The notes beneath the pieces are model-generated. The model saw only the letters and a list, made by a program, of their open reading frames with translations, was not told the DNA's origin and did not search any database. This document shows positions 7,889 to 18,684 of a stretch of 64,000 nt of DNA, in pieces. Origin of the DNA: Chondrus crispus (Eukaryota; Rhodophyta; Florideophyceae; Gigartinales; Gigartinaceae). The position numbers and the translations under genes are program-made. The stretch is from the NCBI RefSeq assembly GCF_000350225.1, contig NW_005179046.1:162157-226156 (forward strand), in the 5' to 3' direction. Position 1 is the stretch's first letter. Every line of letters begins with the position of its first letter.

Positions 7889-10456
7889 ATGGAAGAAAGA
7901 TCCGTCCCCTCAATTCAATCCGAGCCAGCGAATATGGAGTCAACCGCGTTCCGCACCTCCGAGTCAGCCGCGCTCCGCGTCCCATTCGGCGGCGGTGGCG
8001 CAGACCTCAGTGACCGCGAACCGTTGCCTGAATTATCAGAAGGCCGCGCACGCGCGATGTATGACCGGATCGCGACGTATATTGAGGAGGTCCGGACCGC
8101 GCTTCGGATCGATGCAACCGACGCGATATATTCGCGTTGCACGGAAGAACTACGATCCCTTCGCGAAGGGAGGTTTGAACGCGTCTCCCAGTCTCTGGAT
8201 AACCTCCGAGCACTAGTCGTTCAACTGCAGAGTCGACTGGTGCTCGTCCAGGAATCGCGTCTCGACTCCCCCGACGAGTTCGGGGAAGGCCGCCCCGAGG
8301 GGACAGCCTCTGCGGGACGTACTGACGCGAGACCTTTTCCTTCCGCGGAACAGATGCGCGCGTTTGCCCATGTGACCGCGCAGTTAAATTCTACACGCCG
8401 ACGTGTTCGTCAGATGGAACGTACCCCGACGGCGACGTCACCCGGAGCCCCACCGTTAGGGCCCGGTGGTACTGTACCTCCGAACGCGTCCGGCGCTCAA
8501 GATGTGGATCCGGCTGGTGGTGACACCAGTCGGCCCGCACGCGGAGATCGAACAAGGATGGACGCAACTTTCGCGTCCGAAACCCAAGCCCTGCCGCATG
8601 TCGCCGGAGACATGGGGCAGACGGTTCGCGTACCTTACGCGGACGAGACTAGACGAGGGGATACCACCCGGGGATCGAGAGAACCGATTCTCGCTTTTGA
8701 TCCCCGGTGGGGCGGCTATCAGCCCCAGGATCTCACTACGCGTCGGGACCCGGTAGACGTCCGTACGCTACGGGTGACCCCATTTGGCACATTGGGCCCC
8801 GCGGCCCCCGGGGTCGAGGCGGTCCACACGATGATACAGGAATTTAGCTCCGTAGCGAATTACCGGATGTATCGCCTGGACAACGTCTCGACCCTCGTCA
8901 CGTCAGGGGACGCGGGGCGAATCGCGAAATATGTGCAGCGTTGTCGTAGGATTCGTCCCACGATGCGCAATTTCGATGGAACGAACGCGATTGAATTACT
9001 CCCCTTCCTGAAGGATGTGCGCATCACGTTCAATTCGCAACATCTGACGGAAGGGGTCGCGATTCGCGTCCTCGCGCATTTTCTCGAACGCGACGCGGAA
9101 AGATTATATACAAGCTACACTATGCGCGGAATCCGCGCAGGCCAGCTCCATGACGATGTGAGCTGGACTGGGCTTATTAATCAATTCATCAAGCGCTACC
9201 TCACTGATGACATACTTGGGGTAGCGCACGATGCCGTCGCGTCGGCTCATCAGAAGCCGCACGAGACGGAAAACGCGTTCGCGGATAGGCTCGAATCGAA
9301 CGCGTTCAAGTGCACCGCGGTATTTACGGAGCAAGCCTTGGCTCATTATTTTGTACGCGGATTGGCTCCCGCGACGCGACCAGCGGTGGCAGAGACCGTC
9401 CAGAGGTTGCCCGCGAACCAGAAGACGGACCTGTCAATTATCAGACGCATCGCGACCGCAGAAGGAACCACGTTTCGCGCCCGACGCGGACTACCGCTGC
9501 CGGACCCGAAACCGGCAGCGAGGGGAGGGAGAGTCGCCAGGTCGAACGCGACGAGCTCCCCCGCGTCAGCCCTCCACGTTAACGACGAGGATTGGGAAGC
9601 TGACCCCGTCCTCGTCATGAGAGGCGGGGAGGCTACAGGAGGCTGGCCGTCAACGCCGGCGTCGACGGAGACCACGGGCAGCTTTGCCACTGCGTTCGGG
9701 CATACCCCAGCGGGAATAGGTGGTCCGGACCACCGCATCGCGGAATTGGACATTTCGCGTCAAGGACGGGGACGCATACCCTCCTGTGTTCCCCGGCTCA
9801 GCGAGGAAGAGGCTCGTCAGGCGGCGACCTTTGCCTCATCCGACGGGAGCGCGTACGTCTGCTGGCTGTGCAGAACGCACGGCCATGCCATGTACGCGTG
9901 CCCCTTCCTCGCGCCGGAGCAGCGGATGTTTACCGTGTATCGAAACTACCGGTACCAACTACAGACGCGTCCAGGGATGAGGAACCTCCTCCAAAAGTCG
10001 GTCGCTGGTGACCGTGGTCCGCGTTCGGGCCACGCCAATCGCCCCGGAGGAGGCGTCCGTTTCGCCCCTCGCGGAGGAGGATACAGGCGCGAACAACGCG
10101 ATTTCCGACAAGCCGACACGCGATACCCGCGGCAATATGGAAGAGGAGAACGCGGTTGGTCCAGATTGCCGACGGGGGTACAGAGCGCGATAATGTACCT
10201 CCAGGACTGGGCAGGGGATCCGTATCCCCTGCCCCTACAGGAAAGCGAGCGAGAGCCGACTCTCGCCGCCCCCCAGATTTTACAACGTCCGAACGTTGAA
10301 AATCAACCCCGCGAGGTACCCCAGTACTTCGCGGATGCTGCCGCTCCAGAGTGGGTAGGGCCAGGCCAGCCACTCGAACGGAGGTCGGGAGCCGCGTTGG
10401 CTACAGATAGCGGCGCGACTAGCACGGATAGTTCAGGTAGCTCAAAAAACGCGTAA
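7889..10456 (+). CDS. Gag of chromovirus A
   Basis: The ATG at 7889 matches the start inferred for chromovirus B gag (both within GTCGAAATG), giving 855 residues. The N-terminal half is Pro/Gly/Arg-rich and low complexity. A retrotransposon gag (capsid-like) domain spans roughly residues 320-560 (LLPFLKDVRITFNSQHL, VSWTGLINQFIKRYL, AHYFVRGLAPATRPAV). Near residue 660 is one perfect CCHC zinc knuckle, CWLCRTHGHAMYAC (C-x2-C-x4-H-x4-C), for RNA binding. The C-terminus is Arg/Gly-rich, then acidic. The frame is intact, unlike pol. Gag ends at TAA 10454 and pol restarts 245 bases later in another frame. Confidence 0.9.
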   Translation: MEERSVPSIQSEPANMESTAFRTSESAALRVPFGGGGADLSDREPLPELSEGRARAMYDRIATYIEEVRTALRIDATDAIYSRCTEELRSLREGRFERVSQSLDNLRALVVQLQSRLVLVQESRLDSPDEFGEGRPEGTASAGRTDARPFPSAEQMRAFAHVTAQLNSTRRRVRQMERTPTATSPGAPPLGPGGTVPPNASGAQDVDPAGGDTSRPARGDRTRMDATFASETQALPHVAGDMGQTVRVPYADETRRGDTTRGSREPILAFDPRWGGYQPQDLTTRRDPVDVRTLRVTPFGTLGPAAPGVEAVHTMIQEFSSVANYRMYRLDNVSTLVTSGDAGRIAKYVQRCRRIRPTMRNFDGTNAIELLPFLKDVRITFNSQHLTEGVAIRVLAHFLERDAERLYTSYTMRGIRAGQLHDDVSWTGLINQFIKRYLTDDILGVAHDAVASAHQKPHETENAFADRLESNAFKCTAVFTEQALAHYFVRGLAPATRPAVAETVQRLPANQKTDLSIIRRIATAEGTTFRARRGLPLPDPKPAARGGRVARSNATSSPASALHVNDEDWEADPVLVMRGGEATGGWPSTPASTETTGSFATAFGHTPAGIGGPDHRIAELDISRQGRGRIPSCVPRLSEEEARQAATFASSDGSAYVCWLCRTHGHAMYACPFLAPEQRMFTVYRNYRYQLQTRPGMRNLLQKSVAGDRGPRSGHANRPGGGVRFAPRGGGYRREQRDFRQADTRYPRQYGRGERGWSRLPTGVQSAIMYLQDWAGDPYPLPLQESEREPTLAAPQILQRPNVENQPREVPQYFADAAAPEWVGPGQPLERRSGAALATDSGATSTDSSGSSKNA

Positions 10457-10499
10457 AGGCGGTCACGTTTACGCGGTCACGTGAACCGTCTCGCTTTTA
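10455..10499 (+). promoter_or_regulatory. Stem-loop at the gag stop codon
   Basis: Immediately after the gag stop, GGCGGTCACGT can pair with ACGTGAACCGTC with one bulge. Chromovirus B has an equivalent stem at 45898-45936 with diverged loop sequence, which suggests a conserved structure at the gag-pol junction. Confidence 0.45.
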
Positions 10500-10701
10500 T
10501 ACCCCCGACCCGTCTATATACCCCTATCAAGGGTGACGTGAATATTTACCGATAATATTCCCCTCGCCGCAACACGAAGTCACCGAGACCCCCACCGGTC
10601 CGGTGCAAAAACAAGTATTTAACAAACGCGAAATTACCGCCACTTCCGTAAGCCGGGTACCACCCTACGAACGCGAATATCTCCCGACCGCCGGAGGTCC
10701 G

Positions 10702-13700
10702 ATGCCACGGATCCGCCGTGAAGGCACCAAGGCCAGCGAGAGCCCGATGCAAGAAGAAGAACGCGACGTCCGCGTCGAGAACGCGCCGCGTGAAGAAGTA
10801 ACGCGTGAAAAGCGCGTGGGCCCCTCCTTGGGCCCAAGGAGTCAAGGGCCAAAAGACGAACGCGAGGCCCCGGACTCCGACGGCCAGGGAAGAAGAACAC
10901 GAAGAAAGGGCAAGACGCGACGCCGACGCCCAAAGCGAAATGACCTGGAGCGAACGGCCCCGCCTAAGATCGTCGAGGGCGTCGTCTGTCTGATGACGTC
11001 CAAGATCTACAATATATTGGGCTCGATAGCTACTGAGAAGAACGCGTTCAAGCCGTACACTATAGCCGTCGATACGTGTTCTGGCTACAATCTGGTGAGG
11101 AAGGCCGACCTTCCTCCCGATTGGACGCCACACGCGATACGCGACGCGCCATTGCCAAGGCTGGCCGGAGCAAACAGCAATCCGTTGAGGCTGAGCGCAG
11201 TGGTCCGCTTGGTTGTCCGGATTCGGAACACGATGTTCCGAGTCCCGTTCGTCGTCGCGGACCAACTGGCTGTTCCCGTGCTTCTGGGCACCGCGTTCAT
11301 TGACGTGCATGTCCGGAGCATCGAAATAGAAGCCCAGAGGCTCGAGCTCTGGCATGGGGGCGCCGTGGCCATCGTAAACGCGAAGGGTGAGCCGTCTCCC
11401 CTTACAAGGCGACATGGGCGCGAGACAAACCGCGCAGAAGTACGCGAAGAAACCCAGCACCCGATTCGGATCGCGCGCTGGGTAAATGTCCCCACTATGT
11501 CGCAAGTTCGCGTGTGCGTTACGACAGCGGGGAGAGGCCTGGTATTTTTGGAGCCCAAGCCGTCGCTGCAGCACCGCCACGGGGTGCGGCTGACCGACGG
11601 TGTGGTGGAAGTGCTACCAAACCAGGTCTTCGAGGTTATGGTCGCGAATTTTTCGCGTCAGGTACGACGACTGCCAAAACATACAGTCGTCGGATACGCG
11701 AAACGGAACCCTCTTGCCATCCTGACGCCGGAGCGTGGGGTGGTCGAGGAGATCGCCCACGCGTTGCACATTTCCAACTTGGACGGCCAAGAAGGAAAAT
11801 TAGGAGCAGGACGGCCTGACTCCACCGCGAGTAAGAACGCGAACAAGAACGCGGACGAAGAGCACGCGGGGTACCAAAATTTCGCGAAAGATACCGAACG
11901 CGTACAATATAAGGATACCAAGTCGGACCGGGAAGATTGGGAAAAGGAGATTGATCTATCACATGTGAAGGATGAGAAATTACGCGTACAGGTGCTTGAG
12001 ATGCTACGCGAACAATCAAGTTTGTGGAGCGGGTCGCTCGGAATGATCCGAGCGACGGAACACCGTATCCCACTTGAGCCCGGCACGAAGCCGATACGCG
12101 CCATGCCCTACCGCAAAGGGCCCGCGATGCGCGAAATGGTCGCGAAAGAAGTGAAGAAAATGTTGAACGCGGGAGTGATAGAGCCCGCGAATACGGAGTG
12201 GGCGTCCCCAGTCGTCCTTGTCCCAAAGAAGGACAGTAGTCTACGCTTCTGTGTGGACTACCGTCGCTTGAACGCGAAAACGCTGGCGGATTCGTATCCG
12301 CTTTCGCGTATGGACGGCTGTATTGATTCATTGGGGGACGCGGCTGTGTTCACTACGCTGGACTGTAACTCAGGATATTGGCAGATTCCAGTCGCGCCGG
12401 AAGACTGCGACAAAACCATCTTTACCACCCATATGGGAACCTTCTGACATTTGCGGATGCCATTCGGGTTACGCGGAGCTCCAGCCACTTTTCAACGGGC
12501 GCTGGACATAATTCTATCACGCGTACGATGGCAGATTTGCCTAGTGTATCTAGACGACGTTATCGTCTTTTCGCGTACGCACGCGGAGCACGCGAAACAT
12601 TTGGACGCGGTCTTGGGACTTTTGAGAAGCGCCGGCATTTCTCTCAAGTTGAATAAATGCAGCTTCTTTCAGCCACGCGTACACTATCTGGGGCATGTGA
12701 TATCCCCAGGGAAGTTGAGCGTGGCAGAAACTGCGGCGCTCGCGTTCAAAACATTTACATTTCCCCGAACATTGACACAAGTCAGGTCATTTCTCGGTGC
12801 ATGTAATGTCTACCGCCGCTTTGTGCAGGGGCTCGCAAAAATCGCGCGGCCCCTCACCGATATGACGCAGAAGGACGCGGATCCGGACTACGACAACCCG
12901 ACTGCGGCTCAGGTTCAAGCGTTCGAAGAGCTCAAGGCGCGGATGATCGCGCCCCCAATTCTCGCGCTCCCGAGATCCGGACGGCCGTATATGATTGATA
13001 CTGACGCGAGCGCGTATCAACTGGGGTGCACGCTTTTACAAGAGCACGACGGGACCAACAATTGGCGTCCCGTCGGCTATTGGTCGTATTCCCTCAACGA
13101 TAGTGAACGAAACTACAGTGCGACTGAGCGCGAATGTTTCGCTGTAGTGTGGGCCGTCCGCACACTACGGCCCTACATTGAGGGAACCAAATTTACCGTG
13201 AGGACAGACCATGACGCGTTACGATGGCTGATGTCCCTCACAGAAAGCTCCGGCCGACTGACGCGTTGGCGACAACGGTTAGCGGAGTATGACTTCACCA
13301 TCCAATACAGACCTGGACGCGTTCATCAAGTACCCGACGCCCTGTCCCTTCTCATTTCCCCAAGGACCGCCGACGATCGTCGGAAGGCCGTCGAGGTGGA
13401 TGACGACATTCCCACCTTCGACGGCATTACCGTACGATGTGTCAGACGAATTACGCGACCATACTTGTACCGCGAAATGCGACCACAACAGCGACCACGT
13501 GTTCGTCACAACGCGAAACAAGGCGGGGAGAAGGAGAAAAGCGCGTTCACGCAACGGGCCGGTGGGCGACGAAGAAGCCCCGGCTTTACAGGAACGCGAC
13601 GACCTATGGGCTGAGATAGAAGAATTCGACGCGGTGCATATTGAACGCGCTCAAGAAGCAGGAATTGGCGCGTCAGGCTCCCAGGGCGCTCCTCCACAGG

Positions 13701-15208
13701 ACGACTTTCCAACCCCTCTCACCCTGGAGGAGATAGCCGAGGAGCAACGCGTCGACGATTTCTGCCAAACTGTACTGGCCAGACAATCGGAAAGTCGCGA
13801 CTCCGCGTTCTTTGAGGACCACCAAGGGGTTTTGAAGCGCAAGCACCCCTACGATCCTGAAATCATTCAAGTGGTGGTCCCTCAGTCACTACGCGCGCGT
13901 CTGTTGCGGCTCTGCTATGACCCCGCGATCGCGGGACATCCGGGGCAGAACCGCATGTACCACGCGCTCCGACGCAGGTATTACTGGCCCCATTTGGCCG
14001 CGGACGTGGCAGCGACAGTACGCGGATGCCGAACATGCGCGAAGAATCGCGTCAAACTCCGAAAACATCTCAACCGGCTGAGATTGTTCCCTGCTACGCG
14101 TCCATTGGAGAGCCTTGCGATAGACATTCTCGTACCGCTTCCCAAGACCAAGGGAGGAAAACAGTACCTTCTGGTAATAACGGACCGGTTCACAAAGTTA
14201 ACTCAAGTCGTCGCGTTGAGAACAGTGACCGCGTACACAGTGGCGACCGCGTTTTGTGACGCGTGGGTTTTTAAGTACGGCATTCCGCGTTCGCTGTTGT
14301 CCGATAATGGACCTCAGTTAAACGCGAAGTTCTTCCACAGCGCGTGCCGAATCCTGGGGATTACAAACTTGTATACGTCCGCGTACCATCCCCAGACCAA
14401 CGGCCAAGTGGAGCGCTACAACCGTACCATCGCGTCTATGTTGCGTAACTACGTCAACGAACATCAATACGATTGGGATGTGTACGTGGGGCCATTAACT
14501 TACGCGTACAACTCCCACGTACGCAAGTCTACGCGTACGACCCCATTCGAGCTTGTGCTCAGTCGACCTCCCCCAGAATTTTCGCTTCGAAGGACGGAGG
14601 GGAACGCGCCCCTTCCGGATAGAAAAACGCATCGCGCGGAGTTCCTCAAGAAACTGGACGAGACAATTCAGAAGGCATATAGCAGCCTGCGACGAACGCA
14701 GGCTCGCTACAAACGCGATTTCGACAAACGCGTGAGACGCGTAAATACGCGAGTCAAGCCCGGAAATTATGTCTACCTGAACCCGACGGATGGGGCGAAG
14801 ACATCAAATAAGCTCGCGTCACCAGCCGTGGGACCCTACCGCGTCCTCGCGAATGACCAACGTATCATCACGATCGATCGTGATGGGGTCACAGAACGCG
14901 TGTCAGCCGACCGTTGTGTGTACGCGCCACCGCCAGCGGACGCGCCTCGAGCAAGCACGACCGCACCGAGTGACCTGGCCAACAAAGTCACTGCGGGGAC
15001 ACAGTTCGCGGTGGACCGTCTTCTCAATCATCGCGTTATGGAAGATGGGACTACAGAGTTCCAGGTGAAGTGGGCAGACTACGAAGAGCCCACCTGGACC
15101 GCAAGGTCACATATCCCCGAGGAACTCGTCTCACGCTACACGAACCGGCTACGCGCACGCACGGGTAGGGACCTCACAACTGAGTTGAACGCGGACGTTC
15201 AACCTTAA
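10702..15208 (+). pseudogene. Pol of chromovirus A (protease-RT-RNase H-integrase-chromodomain), broken
   Basis: From ATG 10702: a basic, charged leader; aspartic protease with AVDTCSG (about 11071) and VPVLLGTAF; reverse transcriptase with FTTLDCNSGYWQ and the YLDD box (about 12547); RNase H with DTDASAYQLG and TDHDALRWL; the integrase HHCC zinc site (AGHPGQNRMYHAL...CRTCAKN), then catalytic D (AIDILVPLP, about 14117), D (LSDNGPQ, about 14296) and E (NGQVERYNRT, about 14405); and a C-terminal chromodomain (VDRLLNHRVMEDG...FQVKWADYEEPTWTA, about 15010-15100). TGA at 12445 replaces the Arg codon kept in chromovirus B (probable CGA to TGA). A one-base net shift near 13425, between RNase H and integrase, moves the rest to another frame. 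The product would be inactive without suppression. Confidence 0.93.
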
Positions 15209-15216
15209 GGGGGGGC
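15187..15216 (+). repeat. Internal polypurine-like hairpin repeat at the end of pol (A, copy 1)
   Basis: GAACGCGGACGTTC followed by AACCTTAAGGGGGGGC overlaps the pol stop codon. Twenty-eight of 30 bases recur at 21497-21526, directly before the 3' LTR. The first part can fold on itself. It looks like a second copy of the 3' polypurine tract. Confidence 0.8.
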
Positions 15217-18200
15217 CCTCAACTGCCCTCAACCGCTTCTGGACTACCGCGCTCAGTATTAACTCGCAAGAGCCAAAGGACACGCATACCTCGGTGGAGC
15301 CGGAAATTAAGGAGTCACATGACTCAGGGCAACCGATCGTGCGAGGCGGACGAACGCGGACTGTATTCGCAAAAACGAGAAGGTCGAAGATCCCGTACCG
15401 AACGCGCAAACGAGACGTTCGACGTCGGAATAACACACGGGAGGAGGGGCAGCAGTGAGGCCTCAGACATAACAGGGGAGAAACTGCCACTCCACAAGAC
15501 AAGAACACCTTCCGCGAACACAGCAAGAAGCACAGCGCATACGCGCCGACACACCGCGGAAAGGGGCTCCGGAACTCGTCCCCTCAGACCGCATTAGGGG
15601 CGCCCTCTCGACCTCCTCCCCGGCGAAGCGACGACGTCCACTTGACATCAAGCTGTCGCGCAAAACACTGGAGCACAGAATATGCCTCGGGCATCCCATC
15701 CCAAACAGGCAAGCGAGGGCACGACGCGTTGCCGCACGGATATACGTACGCGACTGCAGGGCACATGGAACGTTCGCAAGAGGTACGGGTCACTTCATGG
15801 CGGGACGCGAGACGGTGCAACAAATTGCGAACTGATAAGCGGCGGAGCAGCAACACTGTACGCTTGCATACAGTGGCGACGCCGCCGTCGCAGAAAGAAA
15901 AATAACCGAAAAAAAGGAGGGAAAAATTAAGAAAAAAAATTGGCTGGGATGACGTGCGCTACGGGATGGGCATGCAGGCCACGCCGTACAGTGCTCCAAT
16001 AGCCGTCGGGAGCAACACCAAAATTAACGGAAAAAGTACCCCTACTGTACGCGCCCATCGTACCGGCGTCCATGCGGCACGTGCCGCACGATGAACACGC
16101 AATTAGAAGCCATCATGGGACGCCCCATCAGCAAACGGCTCCCCCTACCCTCCGTGAACGCGGCGCCATGGGGACGGACCATGAGCGCACGGACGTGAAG
16201 CGATCGCGAAGGACGCGACTCGATCGCGCGCACAAGAGCAGAGCATGCGACTTTAGCGCAACTCGGGGCCCCTTGCCGCGACCCTACCGCGACCGTCAAT
16301 CACCGTGGCGCGACGAGACCTACTGAACTTCTTTTTCCTGCGAACTGCGTGCGCGACCCCCTCCCCCCAGAGAGGCGAAGAGCAGAAGACCGTTGCGCGA
16401 CAACCAATATGAGTTACGTCCACACCCTTGGGGCATGAACAACGGGAAGAGAAGAGAAGAACCAGAAGACTGTCGCGCGACGACCAAAAGGAGAATCAAC
16501 ACCAGGAGCAAGGCCAAATGACTGTGGAAGAGATCAGTGGAACGCTGCAAGAAGATCGCGTACCGCGCGCGCAGTGGGAAAGACCCACGGACACCGCTAG
16601 AAACGTCGTGCTCGCCGCGCGTGATCAAGGAAGTCAACGTCGTCTCGCGGACAAAGCTCTGGTCGCGGCATAGGACGACCCCCAACCCGGTACCCTTGTC
16701 GGCCCTGATACATCAGTACCTTTCGCACACGACCACGCGCCCCTCTTCACAGCAGAAAATTACAAGTCACGGGGTCTGCTATAACTGGGCAGGCGAGGCT
16801 GACGATGGCGACCCGTAACCGCAAAAGAGAAAATCGGAAGGTCAAAGATCCCGTACAACACGCGCAGCCAGAAAGAATTCGTGTGGGGACCCACGCCCCT
16901 CTCGGTCGGGTCAACGGCACTGGCACAAGCGGACGTCGGAATAACACGCGCCCTATGAGCAACGGCTCATGCTGGAGGGGCAGTTACGCGCTTTCCAGAC
17001 GGATGGTACTGGTCAACTTCAGGAAGAGACGGGAAAGAAGCAGAGTGGAAGCAAAAACTCTCTCGCCCTCCGGCACCGCGCAGCGAAATGCGGAGCCAGA
17101 GAGCAGGGGTTGAGTGCTCTGCTGCCGCTTGACTCCCCAAATGCGCCCCTCGCCCCCTTGCGAATCCCTCCGCGGCGTATTATGAAGCCCCCATCGCTCC
17201 AGTCGAGCACTCGCACCCGCCGCTACTGGATGTCTCGGGGCCCGTCGTGACGGCTGCCCCCACTTTTTCCGACTGGCAGCATGTCATGCATGTTGATACG
17301 AAAGCAACCATCTCACCTGACACAAAAGACCAGAGCGAACATTGGCAAATCCCACCTCAGTCACTCTACCAGGAACCGCCGAGAAGGCTCTCCCTGTCAT
17401 TGGCGTAACCACTTGCGCAGCTTGGGTCCGCTCATGTCGCTTCCTAGCCGCTGGAATCGCAACAACAACAAGATCTCAGGAAGTCATCCTTCAGCAGGGG
17501 AAGCTCCCTCCGATACAGTAACAACCGGGAGCGCGACAAACTTCTATGCATTACCCAATCGCAGAGTCTGGGATTTTTATTGGGGAACGAAAACAAGAAC
17601 CGGATATGCTCCCCCGCGATGCCCCAAGAGCCTCTGATGTCGATTACGTTGCAGATGCAGCATAGCACGGCCACAGCCACGGACATTTAATATCCTCTTT
17701 CGCCACGACGCAAGTAACCACGACAGTGCAACCGCAGAATACGGAGCCTCTGTACCAGCCAGCACCACAAGAGACGAAGACAGTACCGAAGGAAAACCAC
17801 GACGTATGTTTATTCATTACCAATTATCCCCAACTGCGGTACGGAAATTTCGCATGGGCGGAGAGTTTGCAAAGTTTATGACAAATTGTCCAGCTGTCGT
17901 CGCCCCTGTGCTGGAGGGCGGCCTGCCAAGTGTCCTACCATTCCATACTCTTATTCATTATATGAGCCCAGAAACGTCTCAAGCATTGTCCGCGGCATAT
18001 GCAACTGGGGCAGAGTCGATGGTGGCCAGTATCTTTCAAGTAACGCAGCACTGGGCGGTACTAAAAGGGTCGGGGCCAAGACTGAAAGTCGGTTCCGTGT
18101 CCGCTGATTACAATAGCCCCCCCCCCACAAATTTTCGTCGCAGAGAACGCGTAGCTGCGGAAATCGGGGAGAATGAAGGGGATATTGGTGACGATATCCC

Positions 18201-18684
18201 TGGATACGACTGAAAATCCAAGCTAGTGGCAGTGAACATTAGGGGACTTCAAGGACATGCTGCCGAAATTCGTGCTAGCTCTGAAATCAGACCCCGCGCT
18301 TCCCCTGGACTATCCCCGCGGACCCCTAAGACGGCACATCCAGTCCGTGCGGGCGTGTCAAGGGGCGGTGATAGGCGTCGGGTGTACAATATTGATGAAG
18401 TGGCTGACCGTCAAGCTGCTCTCTCGGATGCAAAAGCGGAACAAAGGACCAGCAGTCTCGTTGAATCCCCTGTACCGGGGCAATCTCAAAACGTCCTCAT
18501 ATGAGGCTTTAATTTGAGACCTCCCTCTTCCCCGTTCGGTGGATGGCGGGTCTCTACACGAAGATAATCATGATGACGCCGCACTCTTCGCGCAAGCTCT
18601 TATAACGCAAGAAAGGGAAGAGATGCCTTTACCGTTGTCATCCACGCGCTAACCGCTCTACTAAGGGATGACGGGGCCACGTAG
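15217..18684. other. Cargo segment of chromovirus A with no recognised gene
   Basis: This segment between pol and the antisense ORF has many overlapping open frames in its GC-rich first 2 kb, none with a recognisable domain. From about 17250 to 18520 the base composition changes (more A/T) and the frames 17806-18213 and 18226-18504 look more protein-like (MGGEFAKFMTNCPAV...; YNIDEVADRQAALSDAKAE). I do not recognise them. I saw no clear counterpart of that part in chromovirus B. It could be 3' UTR of the antisense gene or a separately acquired fragment. Confidence 0.5.
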
